From NCBI RefSeq assembly GCF_000208745.1, contig NC_030854.1:30459711-30523710 (forward strand): a stretch of DNA of 64,000 nucleotides, in the 5' to 3' direction. Positions within the stretch are counted from its first letter, which is position 1. Each line of letters starts with the position of its first letter. The notes under the pieces are model-generated. The model was given only the letters and a program-made list of their open reading frames with translations, did not search any database and was not told the origin of the DNA. This DNA is from Theobroma cacao. Its lineage: Eukaryota > Streptophyta > Magnoliopsida > Malvales > Malvaceae. Below, in pieces: positions 1 to 11,595 of the stretch. The translations under genes were made by a program, and so were the position numbers.

Positions 1-32
1 TCCCGCGTAGTGGGTGGGGGATGGGACGGCGA

Positions 33-64
33 CGGGATGGCTGGGCGTACGCCCAGCCATCCCG
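33..64. repeat. Perfect 32-bp palindrome
   Basis: The two 16-base halves are exact reverse complements with no spacer; the centre reads GGGCGTACGCCC. The sequence is GC-rich and is followed at once by an AT-only tract. It could be a transposon terminus, a cruciform-forming repeat or a fold-back assembly artefact. The sequence alone does not decide. Confidence 0.8.
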
Positions 65-175
65 ATTTATTTTTTTTTTATATATTTTTTTATTTTATTT
101 ATTTATTTATTTAATTTAATTTAATTTATATTTATTTATTATTATTATTTATTATTTTATTTTTTTAATTTATGT
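65..175. repeat. T/A low-complexity tract
   Basis: A run of TTTA, TTTAA and TTAT units with no coding potential. It separates the palindrome from the coding-like fragment starting near 174. Confidence 0.8.
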
Positions 176-188
176 GTCTACACTGGGA

Positions 189-272
189 ATGAACGACAAT
201 GATCCGATTGCTGACGTAGACAAGGCATTGGCCACGATGAATTCCTATTATTTTCCGGACCTACTCGACTAG
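189..272 (+). CDS. Orphan C-terminal coding fragment, unidentified
   Basis: An open frame with normal amino-acid composition ends in a stop at 270-272. It contains MNDNDPIADVDKALATMNSY followed by YFPDLLD. The frame stays open upstream to about 174 and then enters the AT tract. No AG acceptor is seen at the expected place, so the 5' boundary may be lost or misassembled. The downstream sequence (273-500) looks like a 3' UTR. I do not recognise the family. It is probably the last exon of a gene lying to the left of the window. Confidence 0.35.
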   Translation: MNDNDPIADVDKALATMNSYYFPDLLD

Positions 273-776
273 ATTTAATCCAAATAATTTCGCTTTTGTT
301 TTTGATCTAGAATTGATTCTTTTTCTTTTCTTCTTCGAAGTTGTAAAGATCTTTTCTGTGAGTTGAAATTAGAATGTTATTACCATTGATTATCAACTAC
401 TTTGGATTTATTTCTTAAATTGATTCTATCTGCTTGAATATTTGAGTAAAATTTGGTACTCTGACACAATATTCAACTGCAACTCATTGTTGCTTGTTGC
501 TGTGCATCTATAGAAGATGATGAATCATTTTTAGCTAGGATGGCAATCGCATGAAGCTAAGCTTTCATTTATGTAGTGGCAAATATATATAGAGCTCGTG
601 GTCGATATATATCAGAACAAATGGTAGTGGGAGGTCGCCATTAATGATGAGCAAGAAGCAGTACCTAACCAAAATTGCAAACAAATGAAATAATTTAAGC
701 TCTACTTTGGAAATCCTACCAGCAACTGATAATTACATATATAGCAACTTGATTTCTCGTGGTCTATATATTATGC
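273..776. other. Noncoding spacer between convergent fragments
   Basis: AT-rich sequence without convincing coding frames. It probably holds the 3' UTRs of the two facing gene ends. Nothing else is seen. Confidence 0.5.
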
Positions 777-866
777 TCAATCATTTGGCCTTCCGAAACC
801 AGGGGTGAATATCTGACCAACTGCTTCCAGTGCAGAGAAATTCCAACTCTCAGCATGCCTAACAAT
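777..866 (-). CDS. Probable last exon of an unidentified plant gene
   Basis: On the minus strand an acceptor (TTTGCAG) precedes a 90-base phase-0 exon that ends in TGA at 779-777. It encodes IVRHAESWNFSALEAVGQIF followed by TPGFGRPND. The composition and end are protein-like, and from memory it resembles the tail of plant NTF2-like/DUF2358 proteins, a weak assignment. A further candidate exon lies at about 1569-1492 on the same strand (begins GFKVETNIVLPTN after a TATGCAG acceptor). I could not assemble the rest of the gene. Confidence 0.4.
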   Translation of the reverse strand: MVRHAESWNFSALEAVGQIFTPGFGRPND

Positions 867-3080
867 CTGCAAATAAAATAATCTCATAGTGAACAATCAT
901 AAATGATGACATTAATGGTATACAGATTAAATCCACCAGAGAGAAATAAAATTACTTGTGTATTTCTACAATACTCTAAACCAGGAAAAAACAGCTGACC
1001 TTGCATTTCTACAATACTCTAAAGGGAGTTATTAAGGCATAATACACAAGATAATTGAAAATAACTCAGCTAGGTAATAAAAGTGCTCCTTTCTGACCTT
1101 GCATTTTCATCGACTTAACATGAAGTTTCACACACCTGTGGAAGCATTTTAGGCAGCCACCATCTCTATCATAATTCTCAATCATTTTAAGTGAAATTAT
1201 TTTTCTGAATAACAATCATTTAAAAATTTTCAGTTTTAAAGTACCTCCAGCAAGAATCAGACAACAGCTACTTGAATGGTTTTATGCAGTAAAATGTTTT
1301 AATTTTCTTTTTCTGTGAAATATGTTTTTCTACGATAAACTAGTTAGTACCTACATAGATTTAGCTTGCAGTGTAAAGTGAGTGATAAGCTGCTGTTCAC
1401 TGACAATAGAATAACTTCAAATTCTAGCTCTTAAGCAACCTAATTTTCCTTGAGTTTTCAGACTAATTGGATCTTGCTGTGAATGCAAAACCAGATATTT
1501 AATGTTGGTGAAATGAAAATAATCCATAATGTTTGTTGGCAGCACAATGTTTGTTTCAACCTTGAAACCCTGCATATAAATGAAAATTATCAGCCACTAT
1601 CCATAATTATTGAAATCAAATAGGGCTGGCCACAGAAAAAACATTGTGGAGGATGGTCTTTTTGGTGTATGCTTGGGTGCTAGTTATCTTTTAGTGATGG
1701 TTTTTGCTTCATCCCCTGCTTGCTTTGGGTATGGCTGATTGGGAGAGTGTACAGCAGGTAGTTATGGATTTTCTTGAGTGAGTAGCTGCGGTTTTGTTGG
1801 GGTTGTACAGGAAGTTGGATTGTAAATTGATGATATAGTATTAGGATGTAATGTTTCGTATAAGGAGTGGGATTGTGAGCATGAAGCTCTGTGTAGGGTT
1901 GGATGGAATTGTTTTATAGGGAGGGTAATGAAATTATCTATGGCTTATAAAAGGAAAAAATAGATTCGTTCATCTGTCAATCTTTGTGCCTCTGTTAAGA
2001 GTTGTGAGCTGCCTGCGAGCATAAAAGCATAATGCCTTCTAAAAGACATATTTTAAAGTTTAAAACACTAAGTTCCAAATTTATGTTAAGGTAAATATAT
2101 ATATATATAAAAGGTAGATCAGAGACCTGGAGAGCTTCCAGCTCTCTGACCTATAAGTCATACTATGTGCTTAGATCTCCTTGATATCCACTTGGTAAGT
2201 TGAAATATTGCTGCAGGTGTTTCAACAAGTGTGAATCTTAGCAATCAAGACATAAATGTACCTTGAGAAGCCAAGCTCAACACATTTCCTGCCTTTAATT
2301 GGTTAAAGCCATGCGCTCCCTTATCTCAAATGCTAATGGTTGCCTAAGCATTAAGGAAAGGATGTGGGCTCTTGTAAGGCCTAAAACAGGGCAAGTTATC
2401 ACAGGTCTTATTTTGGGTGTGGACTTTTGGCTGCCCATATTACATTGTATGAAAACTGAATTTCCCTTATAAAATATCTCTGTAAAGATTGACTGGGTAG
2501 ACATGGAAAACGACATTGGCTGCAACAAATGGTTCTTGAGATGCTGAATTTCCCTTATAATTGCTTCCTCTATTAAGTGAAGAAGTCACCTAAACAAATC
2601 TAGGACATAGCAATGCGGTTGAGTTTGTAAGTATTCGCAGAATATATTCTGTTCCTGAGGTGCTGTGTGATATACGAATACCATTCTCTTCCTTTCTCTC
2701 TTTCCCTTGGCCACTTTCTTATGAACGAAGGTGAGAAAAATTATTCAAATTTTTTGTCTAAATTTAAACAAAATCTTGTAAAACGTCACTTTACAAAGCT
2801 TGGATCGTTCCCGGAATGGGCAAGCCCCAACTACAAACATCTAACAGGCTTGTAATGCACTTTGTAAAGCCTTATAAAAGAGGGGTTTGAGTAAAATGAG
2901 TGTTACCTACAAGGAACAAAGGGTGCTTTCTTGTTACTTTAGCTGAACTACCCCATATGCTTTGCTTTTGTATATGTTGTTGTTAGGTTAAGCAGGTTAG
3001 ACTTTTGAAACCCAGAAGTTTCTCCTCCTTTAAAGGACAAATCAAGACATACCACAGAAGCACATGTCTAGGTTGAAAGG
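867..3080. other. Mostly unassigned sequence upstream of the NHL gene
   Basis: Apart from the tentative minus-strand exon near 1492-1569, I see no supported gene. Short open frames at 2295-2528 (minus) and 2667-2855 (plus) have no recognisable motif. A short TA repeat lies near 2097-2109. Confidence 0.4.
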
Positions 3081-3083
3081 CAA

Positions 3084-3121
3084 GTCAAATAAGGAACCAA
3101 AGTCAAATTGTTGTTATATAT
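3084..3121 (+). promoter_or_regulatory. Candidate NHL promoter: two W-box cores and TATATA
   Basis: GTCAA occurs at 3084-3088 and 3103-3107. Read on the other strand each is TTGACTT, fitting the WRKY W-box TTGACY. A TATATA stretch at about 3116-3121 lies roughly 90 bases before the ATG. WRKY control of NHL genes is known; its use here is inference. Confidence 0.35.
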
Positions 3122-3207
3122 TATGACGCTTCCAATGCATTGCCATGGCTTTCTCATATTAGTAGTGTTGAAACCTGTTTGAGGAAAGAAAACATTAAAG
3201 AATAGTT

Positions 3208-3954
3208 ATGACAGAGCAGCAGAAAATTCATCCTGTGGTGGATGTTGAAGCACCAGCTCCAACAGTGCCTTTGGTGCCTCCTGGCTCTGCTACATCGGAA
3301 AAAGGTAGTCCGGTTCAGCATCGACTGCCACAACGTACCATTCCTGTGATTCACAAAAGGCCACCAAAGAAGAGGAGCTGTTGTTGCAAGTGCATATGTT
3401 GGACAATTAGCCTCATTGTCCTCCTCTTGATAGTCCTTGGTGCCACTGTTGGCATTCTCTACCTTGCCTTCCGCCCAAAACTACCCAAATACTCTATTGA
3501 CAGCCTGAGAATAAGTGATTTGAGGCTCAACTTTGATATGACCTTGTATGCCAAATTCGACGTCAAGATCACAGCTAATAACCCCAACAAGAAAATCGGA
3601 ATATACTACGAGCAAGGAGGGCGATTAAGCGTGTGGTATACAAACTCAAAGCTGTGTCAAGGGTCATTGCCGAAGTTCTACCAAGGTCACCAGAACATAA
3701 CAAAGTTGGACGTGGTGTTAACAGGACAAACAGAGGCTGGAAGCACTTTGATGTCAGCCCTGCAAGAGCAGCAGCAAACAGGACAGATACCCCTGGACCT
3801 TAAGGTTGATGCCCCTGTAGCAATCAAACTAGGGAAGTTAAAGATGAGGAAGGTCAGGATCTTGGGAGACTGCAAGTTGGTGGTTGATAGTTTATCTGCT
3901 AACAATATCATCAGCATTAAAGCTAGTAACTGCAAATTTAGATTGAAGCTTTAA
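3208..3954 (+). CDS. NDR1/HIN1-like (NHL) LEA_2-domain membrane protein
   Basis: A single-exon gene of 248 residues. The N-terminal cytosolic part is proline-rich (about residues 1-55) and is followed by a basic, cysteine-rich patch (KKRSCCCKCIC, residues 54-64). One hydrophobic membrane segment spans about residues 65-88. The rest is a LEA_2 domain with the family motif NPNKKIGIYYE near residue 124. NHL proteins are plasma-membrane proteins linked to pathogen response and stress signalling; NDR1 itself is needed for some CC-NBS-LRR resistance. The length and topology match NHL6-like members. The start is the first ATG in frame and sits just before the proline-rich leader usual in this subfamily. 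No break is seen. The family is certain; the exact orthologue is not. Confidence 0.92.
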   Translation: MTEQQKIHPVVDVEAPAPTVPLVPPGSATSEKGSPVQHRLPQRTIPVIHKRPPKKRSCCCKCICWTISLIVLLLIVLGATVGILYLAFRPKLPKYSIDSLRISDLRLNFDMTLYAKFDVKITANNPNKKIGIYYEQGGRLSVWYTNSKLCQGSLPKFYQGHQNITKLDVVLTGQTEAGSTLMSALQEQQQTGQIPLDLKVDAPVAIKLGKLKMRKVRILGDCKLVVDSLSANNIISIKASNCKFRLKL

Positions 3955-5413
3955 ATTCTTTTCTCTTAAGCTTATTTTATAAGTACTTATTATTCTTCAG
4001 CTTCCCAGTTTTCTGATGGGGAAGGTCTTTGCCTTTTTTTCTTAAATATTTGTATTTTGTGTGAAAATGGTTATTGGCTTTTGGCACTGTATTGATATCA
4101 TTCAAGCTATTTGCAGAAATACATCAGTTTAGATTTATGGGTGTTTTTATGAAAAAATTTTCTTCTGAGAATCAACCCCCCACTTGAGGCTAGGCATAAA
4201 CGAAAATTAACTAAATGAGAAAATAAAAATGGTTAAAGGGATTGCTCTTCTATCGCAGTGTAACTAGGCTACCAACCTGATTTCCCTTTGACAAACCACA
4301 AGCAGAAATCATCCTGGTATATTTTTTCATCTCGAGAATGTTAAAGGACTAGGCTCGGTAACGTAGTACCGCAAGTCAGTGAAAAGTCAATCAGAGATTT
4401 AATTCTAGCTCAGCTTAGGGTTTAGTTATAATTCATCAACAATTGCCTTCAATTTCGGCATCCCTGCCTTGTAAGAGTACAAAATTGTAAATGGTAATAA
4501 ATTCTTAGATATCATCTAAATTGGTGCCTGAATTACTTTAGTAAAGTTTATATGCATCAATATTCAATAACCAAAACATAACGTAAGGATGTCAAAACAA
4601 AATTTAAGCTTCACATGGTATAACACTAGGACGTCTGTTTCGTAATGAAGTAAGCATTTCGTTAATAGAAATGATTAACGAACTGGAATATTTCGTATAA
4701 TATAGGGATCATCGATCCCTGTGTCCCGTCTGTTAATTATCAAATGAAAAGCCAAACACACAGGAAAAACACATTCATACTACTCATATTTATTGGCGAT
4801 TTACTTAGTAAGACAACAAATAGGCACATTGACATTATTTTAGAGGTTCCCACATTTTTTTTTTATGATACACACCATACTACTGCCATTCTTGCATTAA
4901 TTATTAACAAGTAACAAACTCAAACTTGTTCCTCTAACAGGCAAGGTGCATGACAAGTGACAACACATCCAGGAGTTACTTAAGTGTGAGAAATAATGGA
5001 GTGTGATCATGATGCATGAGCTTGCTAACCAGCATGTTCTGCCAGATATCTGAGACATGTGAAGTAATGGGCAAGTGTGCAACTAAAAGGGCTTTGTAAA
5101 TTATTAGTGCAAATTTCAAAGCTTCTTCCGTGGCCAACCATAACATGAGACAATGATAATAACATAAAAGGCTAATGTCTGTATTGGCAATTTGTTAAAA
5201 TCTATCAGTCTCTATCTGATGGGCTATCAGAGGTCATCTTTCGTTAATATGTTCTCCAAATATAACTTTCATTAATTGAAACAGCCAACTGTAAGTGAAA
5301 ATGTGAGTTTGCTCTACTATATACAAGACAGCTGACAACTGTACAGATAGCCCTGGAACACTTTAACCAAAAATGGACTTCCTCTGACCAGCATGCCTCA
5401 CTGGTTACTATGG
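3955..5413. other. Spacer between NHL and the DUF1308 gene
   Basis: Contains the 3' UTR of the plus-strand NHL gene and, from the right, that of the minus-strand DUF1308 gene. No other coding sequence was seen on either strand. Confidence 0.6.
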
Positions 5414-8400
5414 CTAGTTACCAGTTAATGCCCGTGGTCTATGCTCAATGGTAAACAAAGACATTGCAGTCTGAGCAACTGCTCTCACAAATGCCATATT
5501 TGCAGTCAAAGTCGGAGCATGCCAGTAATCACCAGTTCCAAACACAATCTTGTTTTTCAGTGCTAGCTTTCTTGTAGTTGGTAGGCCCATAAGTCGTTCC
5601 GAAGGGCTATCTCGCACAATCCTGTTACAGTTCACACATACAAAAATGTTGAGAAAAGTCAAATTCTAAATCCAAGAAAATCTGGAATTAGGATCTTTAT
5701 TTGATCTATACAGATTTAGTTCACGTTTTAAGTTTCTCAAGGGATAGAAGTTTGTTTGGTTTTAGTTTATCCTGTTCCCCATATTTTTAAGCATTGGGAG
5801 ATCTCGCAATTCTAGAATTGCTTAAAGATTTTGAGTCTAAGGGTTGCACTTTAAGTTTTACTTATGTGTATATGCTTTTCTCATGGTTTAGGAGTTCCTT
5901 TAAGTCAATTTTGGTTGTAGGAATAAGATTGTTATAGCCCTAGATATAACGCTTGTAACTTATTTCATGAAAAGAGAACTATTTCCTGAGTTTTTTTTCC
6001 AGCACTGTTGCACTTTGCAAATCTAAATCAATAAACCTTAGATATGACTCCTAGAGAAACCTAGGTGTAATTCTAAGTATTTTTCTTCTTTATTGATATC
6101 TCTGCCGCTTTAATTAAGATTTCATATTTGAAACCAGATTTGGTGCTAGTTTGATTTGCTACGACAACCTAAATACCCCATCCCCTAGTTAAATCCTTAA
6201 ACTCACATCAGATTACCATCAAAGTAAACCCTTCATAAGGAACCATTCCTCCTACTTTGACGTGTACTATCACAGTATGAGGACTGCCCTAAGTAGCTCT
6301 CTAAATCCTTGATTTCTCAGCCCACGTTATCCTTACAGTAAATCCAAATTGATACAAAATAAAGACTTAACTTCAGCAAGTAGAATTGTTAGCCATAGAA
6401 ATGATTACATCTGATTTCAAATCAGGTTTATGTAATTTCTAGCAGTAAAGCAAGGGAAAATGGCATGAATCAGATACTGCTTGTCTTAATCATAAATCCC
6501 AGTAAGAATGTCAATGAAGAAACACTACTGACTGTATAGTCTTAATTTATTTGGATGGCATTAAGGCACTAGTAAAACAAGCCAGTTTGTTACTCTTACT
6601 AATAACTAAACTTGACCCAACAAATTATATTCATTAAAGGATTCAATTTCTAAAACATTTTTCTCAAAGATTTGTGATATCAAATCTTACTGGGATTTAT
6701 GATTAACATTTGAACAATTATGGGAACCTATAGATTACCTGTTAGCCTGGGAGGGTTGAAATGATAAATAAAAAGGAAAAAAATGAAATCTTTTGGCGAT
6801 CATTTCACATAAAAACAAAATTAGAAAGACAGAGATCATGCCATCAAAGACCCTCCAATTGATGACAAGCACAATATGCCAATTGCTTTCCCTACTTGGC
6901 AATATATTAGTAACAGTAATCAGAAAACTCACAGGAGGCATTTCAGTAGCTGATCAGCTCTGCTCTTCTCGTTAGCTCCTCCACACATCAATACTAACTC
7001 CTTGAACTCTGAAAGAACACTTTCACATATAATGCCTCTCTTTCCAGCTATGGCAGCACTCAGGCCTCCATGTATTGGGTTCTGAATTTCAGACATTGCC
7101 TGGCAAGAGGTACAAACCTTACTCCAACTGATCTAAGTCTAATATAAATTACCCTTCAAAAGGCATAAAAACAAATTATGTCTATGTTAACGATTACATA
7201 GTGAAAAGTCAGCATCATAAAGTCCAAAATGTCTATTCAAAAAAAAATGGAAAATTTAGGCTTACCAATCGAAATCACTTTTTCTTTACCCTCTTTGTGG
7301 GAAGGCAGTTAGGGGAGATACGTTGAGTAAGACCCAGACAGTAATGTAGCATATATCAGCACCGGCCCACATGGTTTTTGTATTAATTGTGGGCTATAAT
7401 TTAAAGAACTAGGTTATTTACACCAGGCTACAATTTAATGAACTAGGTTATATAGGGTCTGTAATTTTGGTAGGAAAGGCAGTAAGCAACTGCTAATTCA
7501 TTGGGGTAGGTGAGGTTAAGATTGATGACAAATTAGGAGCTGAAAATGACAATTCTGGTTGCTTAAAATTCTGCAGAGCAGCAGAAAATAATATCCTGGA
7601 TATCTTTTGAATACCTAATTAGCACAACTCAGTAGGAAAACACATGGATAATTTAGCATGCCAAAGGTACAAGATTTTGTGATGCAAAGAAGACAAAGAT
7701 ATGAAAGATACTGGAATTATTCCATTGCTCAGAGCAGTAATTTGAATTACTACCATAAATGCAAATTGGTCAAGAAGAAGAATTCCCAAACCAGATACAA
7801 GCTTACTAAGTTAACAAGGAAATCAACTGTAACATGATTGCAGGATAGGTATTACATGGGATAAGACTTGCCAGTCCAATGACTTCCATGGGAACTTTCA
7901 ATTGGAACAAACCTATCTCCTTCAATGTTTAGAGATGAAAGGCTCATAGAAGCAGCCTCAGATTTCCAAAGATAAGTATATTCTTTAACCATGGAAACCA
8001 TGAGTGAAGAGTCTGCCATTACTAATAACTAATAGTTGTGGAAAAGATGGACAGAGAAAGTGCGAGAATGCTTTCTTCTTTTGTCCAAATGGAGACATGC
8101 TTCACCTAGAGGCTAGAGGTCAACAAGAAAATTGAATATTTTCTTTAACCTTATCATTTAATGGGTTGGGTGGGGTGAGGAGATTTAACGATCTGACATT
8201 GCCACAGTGAGCCAACTCCTACAGTTGTACTTAATTTCACAAGAAATGTTCCTCAGTCATTCCTCATCTTTAAAACAATGTATCGCCCAACACATGAACA
8301 AGTGCAAACAAGTGATTAGCAAACTTTACTCCACAAATAAACAAAATTTTCATCAGACATTTTATACACACACATATTGAACCTTCAAGAAACATAGATT

Positions 8401-10189
8401 TCAACCTAGAATTCATGCCTAGAAACTATTTTAGGCTATCTAACTTTCATGGGGAAATGCAAAGACAGAAGGCAAAGATTTTATGTTATTAATATGGATC
8501 AATTTGCATCATCAAGATTCTTAAAATTATGTGCCATGAAGCAGTAGGAAGAATATAAGTTGAATGAAAATTTTACCTGTGCAATCACAAATTCATAATT
8601 TCCCTTGAACCTATGCCGCAGTTCAACCTCTGGCTTATTCAAAAGTTCCTCTGCACAACCATTGCTGATTCCTGATACAAGAGCTATCAAAGCTGTTGTA
8701 TCAAAGTTTACAAAATCATCCTCACCAGGAAAATCCTCCACCTTCGTGGATCCCACCTTTTTCATTTGTGAAACAAGAGCAGAAAAAGAATTGCCTAAGC
8801 CTAAGTTTAGATACGCATTGCCTCCTTGACACTCAGGAGGCAAAACATTCACTAACGGATCTTTTGTCCGGTGTTCAGAACTCGCCACATCATCCACAAC
8901 ACGATCAACCTTAATTTCAAGTATACATGCCTCCTTATACGACCTCAGAATTACATTAATCCATTCACCTTCAAATTCCTCACAGAAATCAAAATCAGAG
9001 AACTCCAGTGCTAGCTTGGAGGCCCCAAATTCATCCTGGAGCTTCTGATGAATAAAGTTGGTGAGTCCATTCGAAAAGAAGAGGACAATAGAGAAAGGTC
9101 TTAAGGTGTTGGTGGACTGCGCTGCATCAAGGACTTGTTGAATTCTAGACTTAAAACCCTTGGTTTTCTTCCTTGGATACCAAGAAATGTAGTTTGGGTT
9201 TCTATCAGAAACAATAATCCAAACTGGGTTTTTATTGAGAGTACATACAATATGGACATGGATGGGATTGGAAGAAGAAGAAGAAGAATCGTTTTTATTG
9301 GTATTTGAAAATGGAAGTGGAAGTGGCTTGCAAACACGGGAAACTGCAGTTATAAAAGGTTGTTGAAGAATGTGGACAATGGCTTCCAGGTGCCCAATGT
9401 TGACACTGTTCATTCCAACACAAGACAATGAAATCCTTTGTTAATTTTTAGCTTATTATTAATGCTATGCATAATTGTTACTTTTTCCATTTTTACTACT
9501 TGGTTTTCACGTTTTAAGATACTCTTTGATTGTTGCTTTTGCTATTTATCTTTTTAATTTGGTTCTCAAAGCCAAAAAGCAAAATTTTTTTTTAAAAAAA
9601 AGAGGATTATTTAGATACAAAAGTAAATATACCATTTTTGAATAAATAAAAAGTAAATTTTTTATTTTGTGAATAATAAGATGCAGGATTTTATGTAACA
9701 ATGTATGTGATCACCTACTCATTTTCATCAAATAAGCTTCTACATGTTTTTACCATTTTTTAGCTTTCAATATCTGCAACCTTTGAGGAAGTAAAAACAT
9801 AAACAGCAAAAGCAACAATCAGGAATATAATATTGGCATTTATTTTAGCATGCAAACTGCAAAGGCACTTACTTTGAAACTAAAAAAAAAAAAGGACATA
9901 TCAAAGAGCTGAATATTAGTAATAAGAATATGAAAAATTAATGCAATTAAAGAAAGGAGGAGGAGTAGAACCTGAGAGGTTGAGAAGAGGTTGGATTGGG
10001 AAAGCGAGAGAGAAAAGAGAGCTCGGAATGGGCCAACTTGGAGAGGGTGTGCTTGCAAGGTTGGGTGATGGTGATGCCCAAAGAGTCTATTTTCTCTATC
10101 AACACTCGGCATCTCTTCTTCGCCGCTTCCACCTCCTCCTCCCGATTGCCTTGATAATTCATGCGAGGTATCCCAAACCCAAAATCCAA
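5414..10189 (-). CDS. DUF1308 / UPF0415 family protein (C7orf25 homologue)
   Basis: Four exons on the minus strand: 10189-9972, 9405-8577, 7099-6933 and 5621-5414. All junctions are GT-AG and in phase, giving 473 residues. The N-terminal part has the conserved helix RCRVLIEKIDSL and the KLAHSELSFLSR segment. Exon 2 continues with SVNIGHLEAIV and a low-complexity serine run. DUF1308 begins near residue 306 with NFDTTALIALVSGISNG, and the last exon carries FGTGDYWHAPTLTANMAFVR, the family's C-terminal signature. DUF1308 proteins are conserved from plants to animals; the C-terminal region is thought to be PIN-like. The function is unknown. The start ATG at 10189 begins an N terminus like that of other eukaryotic members. 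An apparent MITE sits in intron 1. Confidence 0.92.
9521..9823. mobile_element. MITE-like inverted-repeat element in DUF1308 intron 1
   Basis: The left end GATTGTTGCTTTTGCTATTT and the right end, read in reverse complement (GATTGTTGCTTTTGCTGTTT), are nearly identical inverted repeats about 300 bases apart. It is noncoding and AT-rich. A related but more worn sequence (AAATAGCAAAAAGCAACAAC) lies in CDP1 intron 2 near 17157-17180. Confidence 0.6.
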
Positions 10190-11595
10190 ACTTCGGGTAA
10201 TATTATTTCTTCTTCTTTTTCCCCTAATTTATACTTAATTTACAAATATAACGAAAGATAAAAATTGTTAAGTACTATTAGGCTGCTAAGATGTGATGAT
10301 GGAGACAGAGAGAAAGAGGGTAGAGAATGTGAGTGAAAAACCAGGGAAAGTCTGTCTGGGATAATTACGTAAATTCCCTTCAACAGCTTCCATTGTTGTG
10401 GAATCTTTTCTTTGTACATTACATTATTTTCCACTTTGTTAAAGAATTTCAATCAGAAAAAAATAAAATTAATTATAGCTCAGGATAAATGTTATAATTC
10501 TATATTTTTCACTTAAAAGACATATTTATTCTATAAAATAAGATTAAGTAAGCTCAAAACTCGTTTTTATTGCATTAAACTCATAAAAAAGAGAGATCTA
10601 AGCCCATGCATCCATCTGTGCATATATTATATTGACTCTTTCATCCATAAAGAAATAAAACTCACCTTGATTCAGACCTATCTCAATTTTATTATCTCTT
10701 ATGAGAATTTTATATCAATAAAAATTTAAATATATTTTAATATTATTTGTCATGAATTAATAATTCTAATTCAAAAATAAAAAATAGTTATTACATATAA
10801 GTTTAAGTTACGTGACATATACTCACTAATGTTTCAAATCTTATTTTTCCTACTTTTATATATATATATATAGAGTATATATATATATATATATATATAT
10901 ACTAATAAATTAACTANAGTAATGACAAAAAATATTAATATATATATATATAATATATATATATATATATACTATATTATATATATTAGGGGCCAGTTAT
11001 ATAGTTTAGAAAATGTTTTCATTTCCTTTCTCCATATTTACATTATAAATGATCAATGAAAAAAAAAATAACATTCAGTAATCCTTGTTTCTAATTTTCT
11101 ATACAATTGAAAAATTATTGAGAAGGCTTTTCCAACTTTTTAACTACATTTGGGACCCCTTAATTTGCCAAATTTATTAATTTACCTTATCTAGTTAGCT
11201 TATTGATCATACCTATAATGTTAATGAAAATGGAAGACAGAAAACAATTTCGAAAACGAATTGGGCTCTATTTTCACTACTCATACATCCCTTATATAAC
11301 CCCAAGTCTGCAAAACTCGCATTTACAATGAAAAAATGGATATTAGGTTCTCAAAGGTTTCTCGACATTTACAAACTGTTATCTGTTAGAATCAAGGCAA
11401 TGGCAATCCCTACCACTAACGAGATACGACGGCTCACCAAACTGAAATTTCATCACAACCCTGCCTGCCTTGGAGATCTGCTTTTAAAGTCGTAGGTTTC
11501 ATCCTCGGGGCAAAGTTTCAAGACTAGAAACTAAGTTAAGAGAAGATTAGTGGTCAACTGGTCGTGGCTTGTTCTACATTTTCCAGAATGCTGTA
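10190..11595. other. Spacer between CDP1 and the DUF1308 gene
   Basis: Holds the DUF1308 promoter/5' UTR on the left and the CDP1 3' UTR on the right, with AT-rich repeats between. No gene was seen. Ambiguous base N at 10917. Confidence 0.6.
10857..10988. repeat. (TA)n microsatellites
   Basis: Two runs of alternating TA (about 10857-10901 and 10937-10971) are separated by a short unique stretch with the only N of the window. The N suggests slippage or assembly uncertainty. Confidence 0.95.

Noticed and set aside
2667..2855. Plus-strand open frame of 62 codons upstream of NHL
   Set aside because: No motif, no homologue recognised, and in the expected promoter region.
10917..10917. Ambiguous base N as a possible assembly gap
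   Set aside because: A single N inside a TA microsatellite is more simply a base-call uncertainty.
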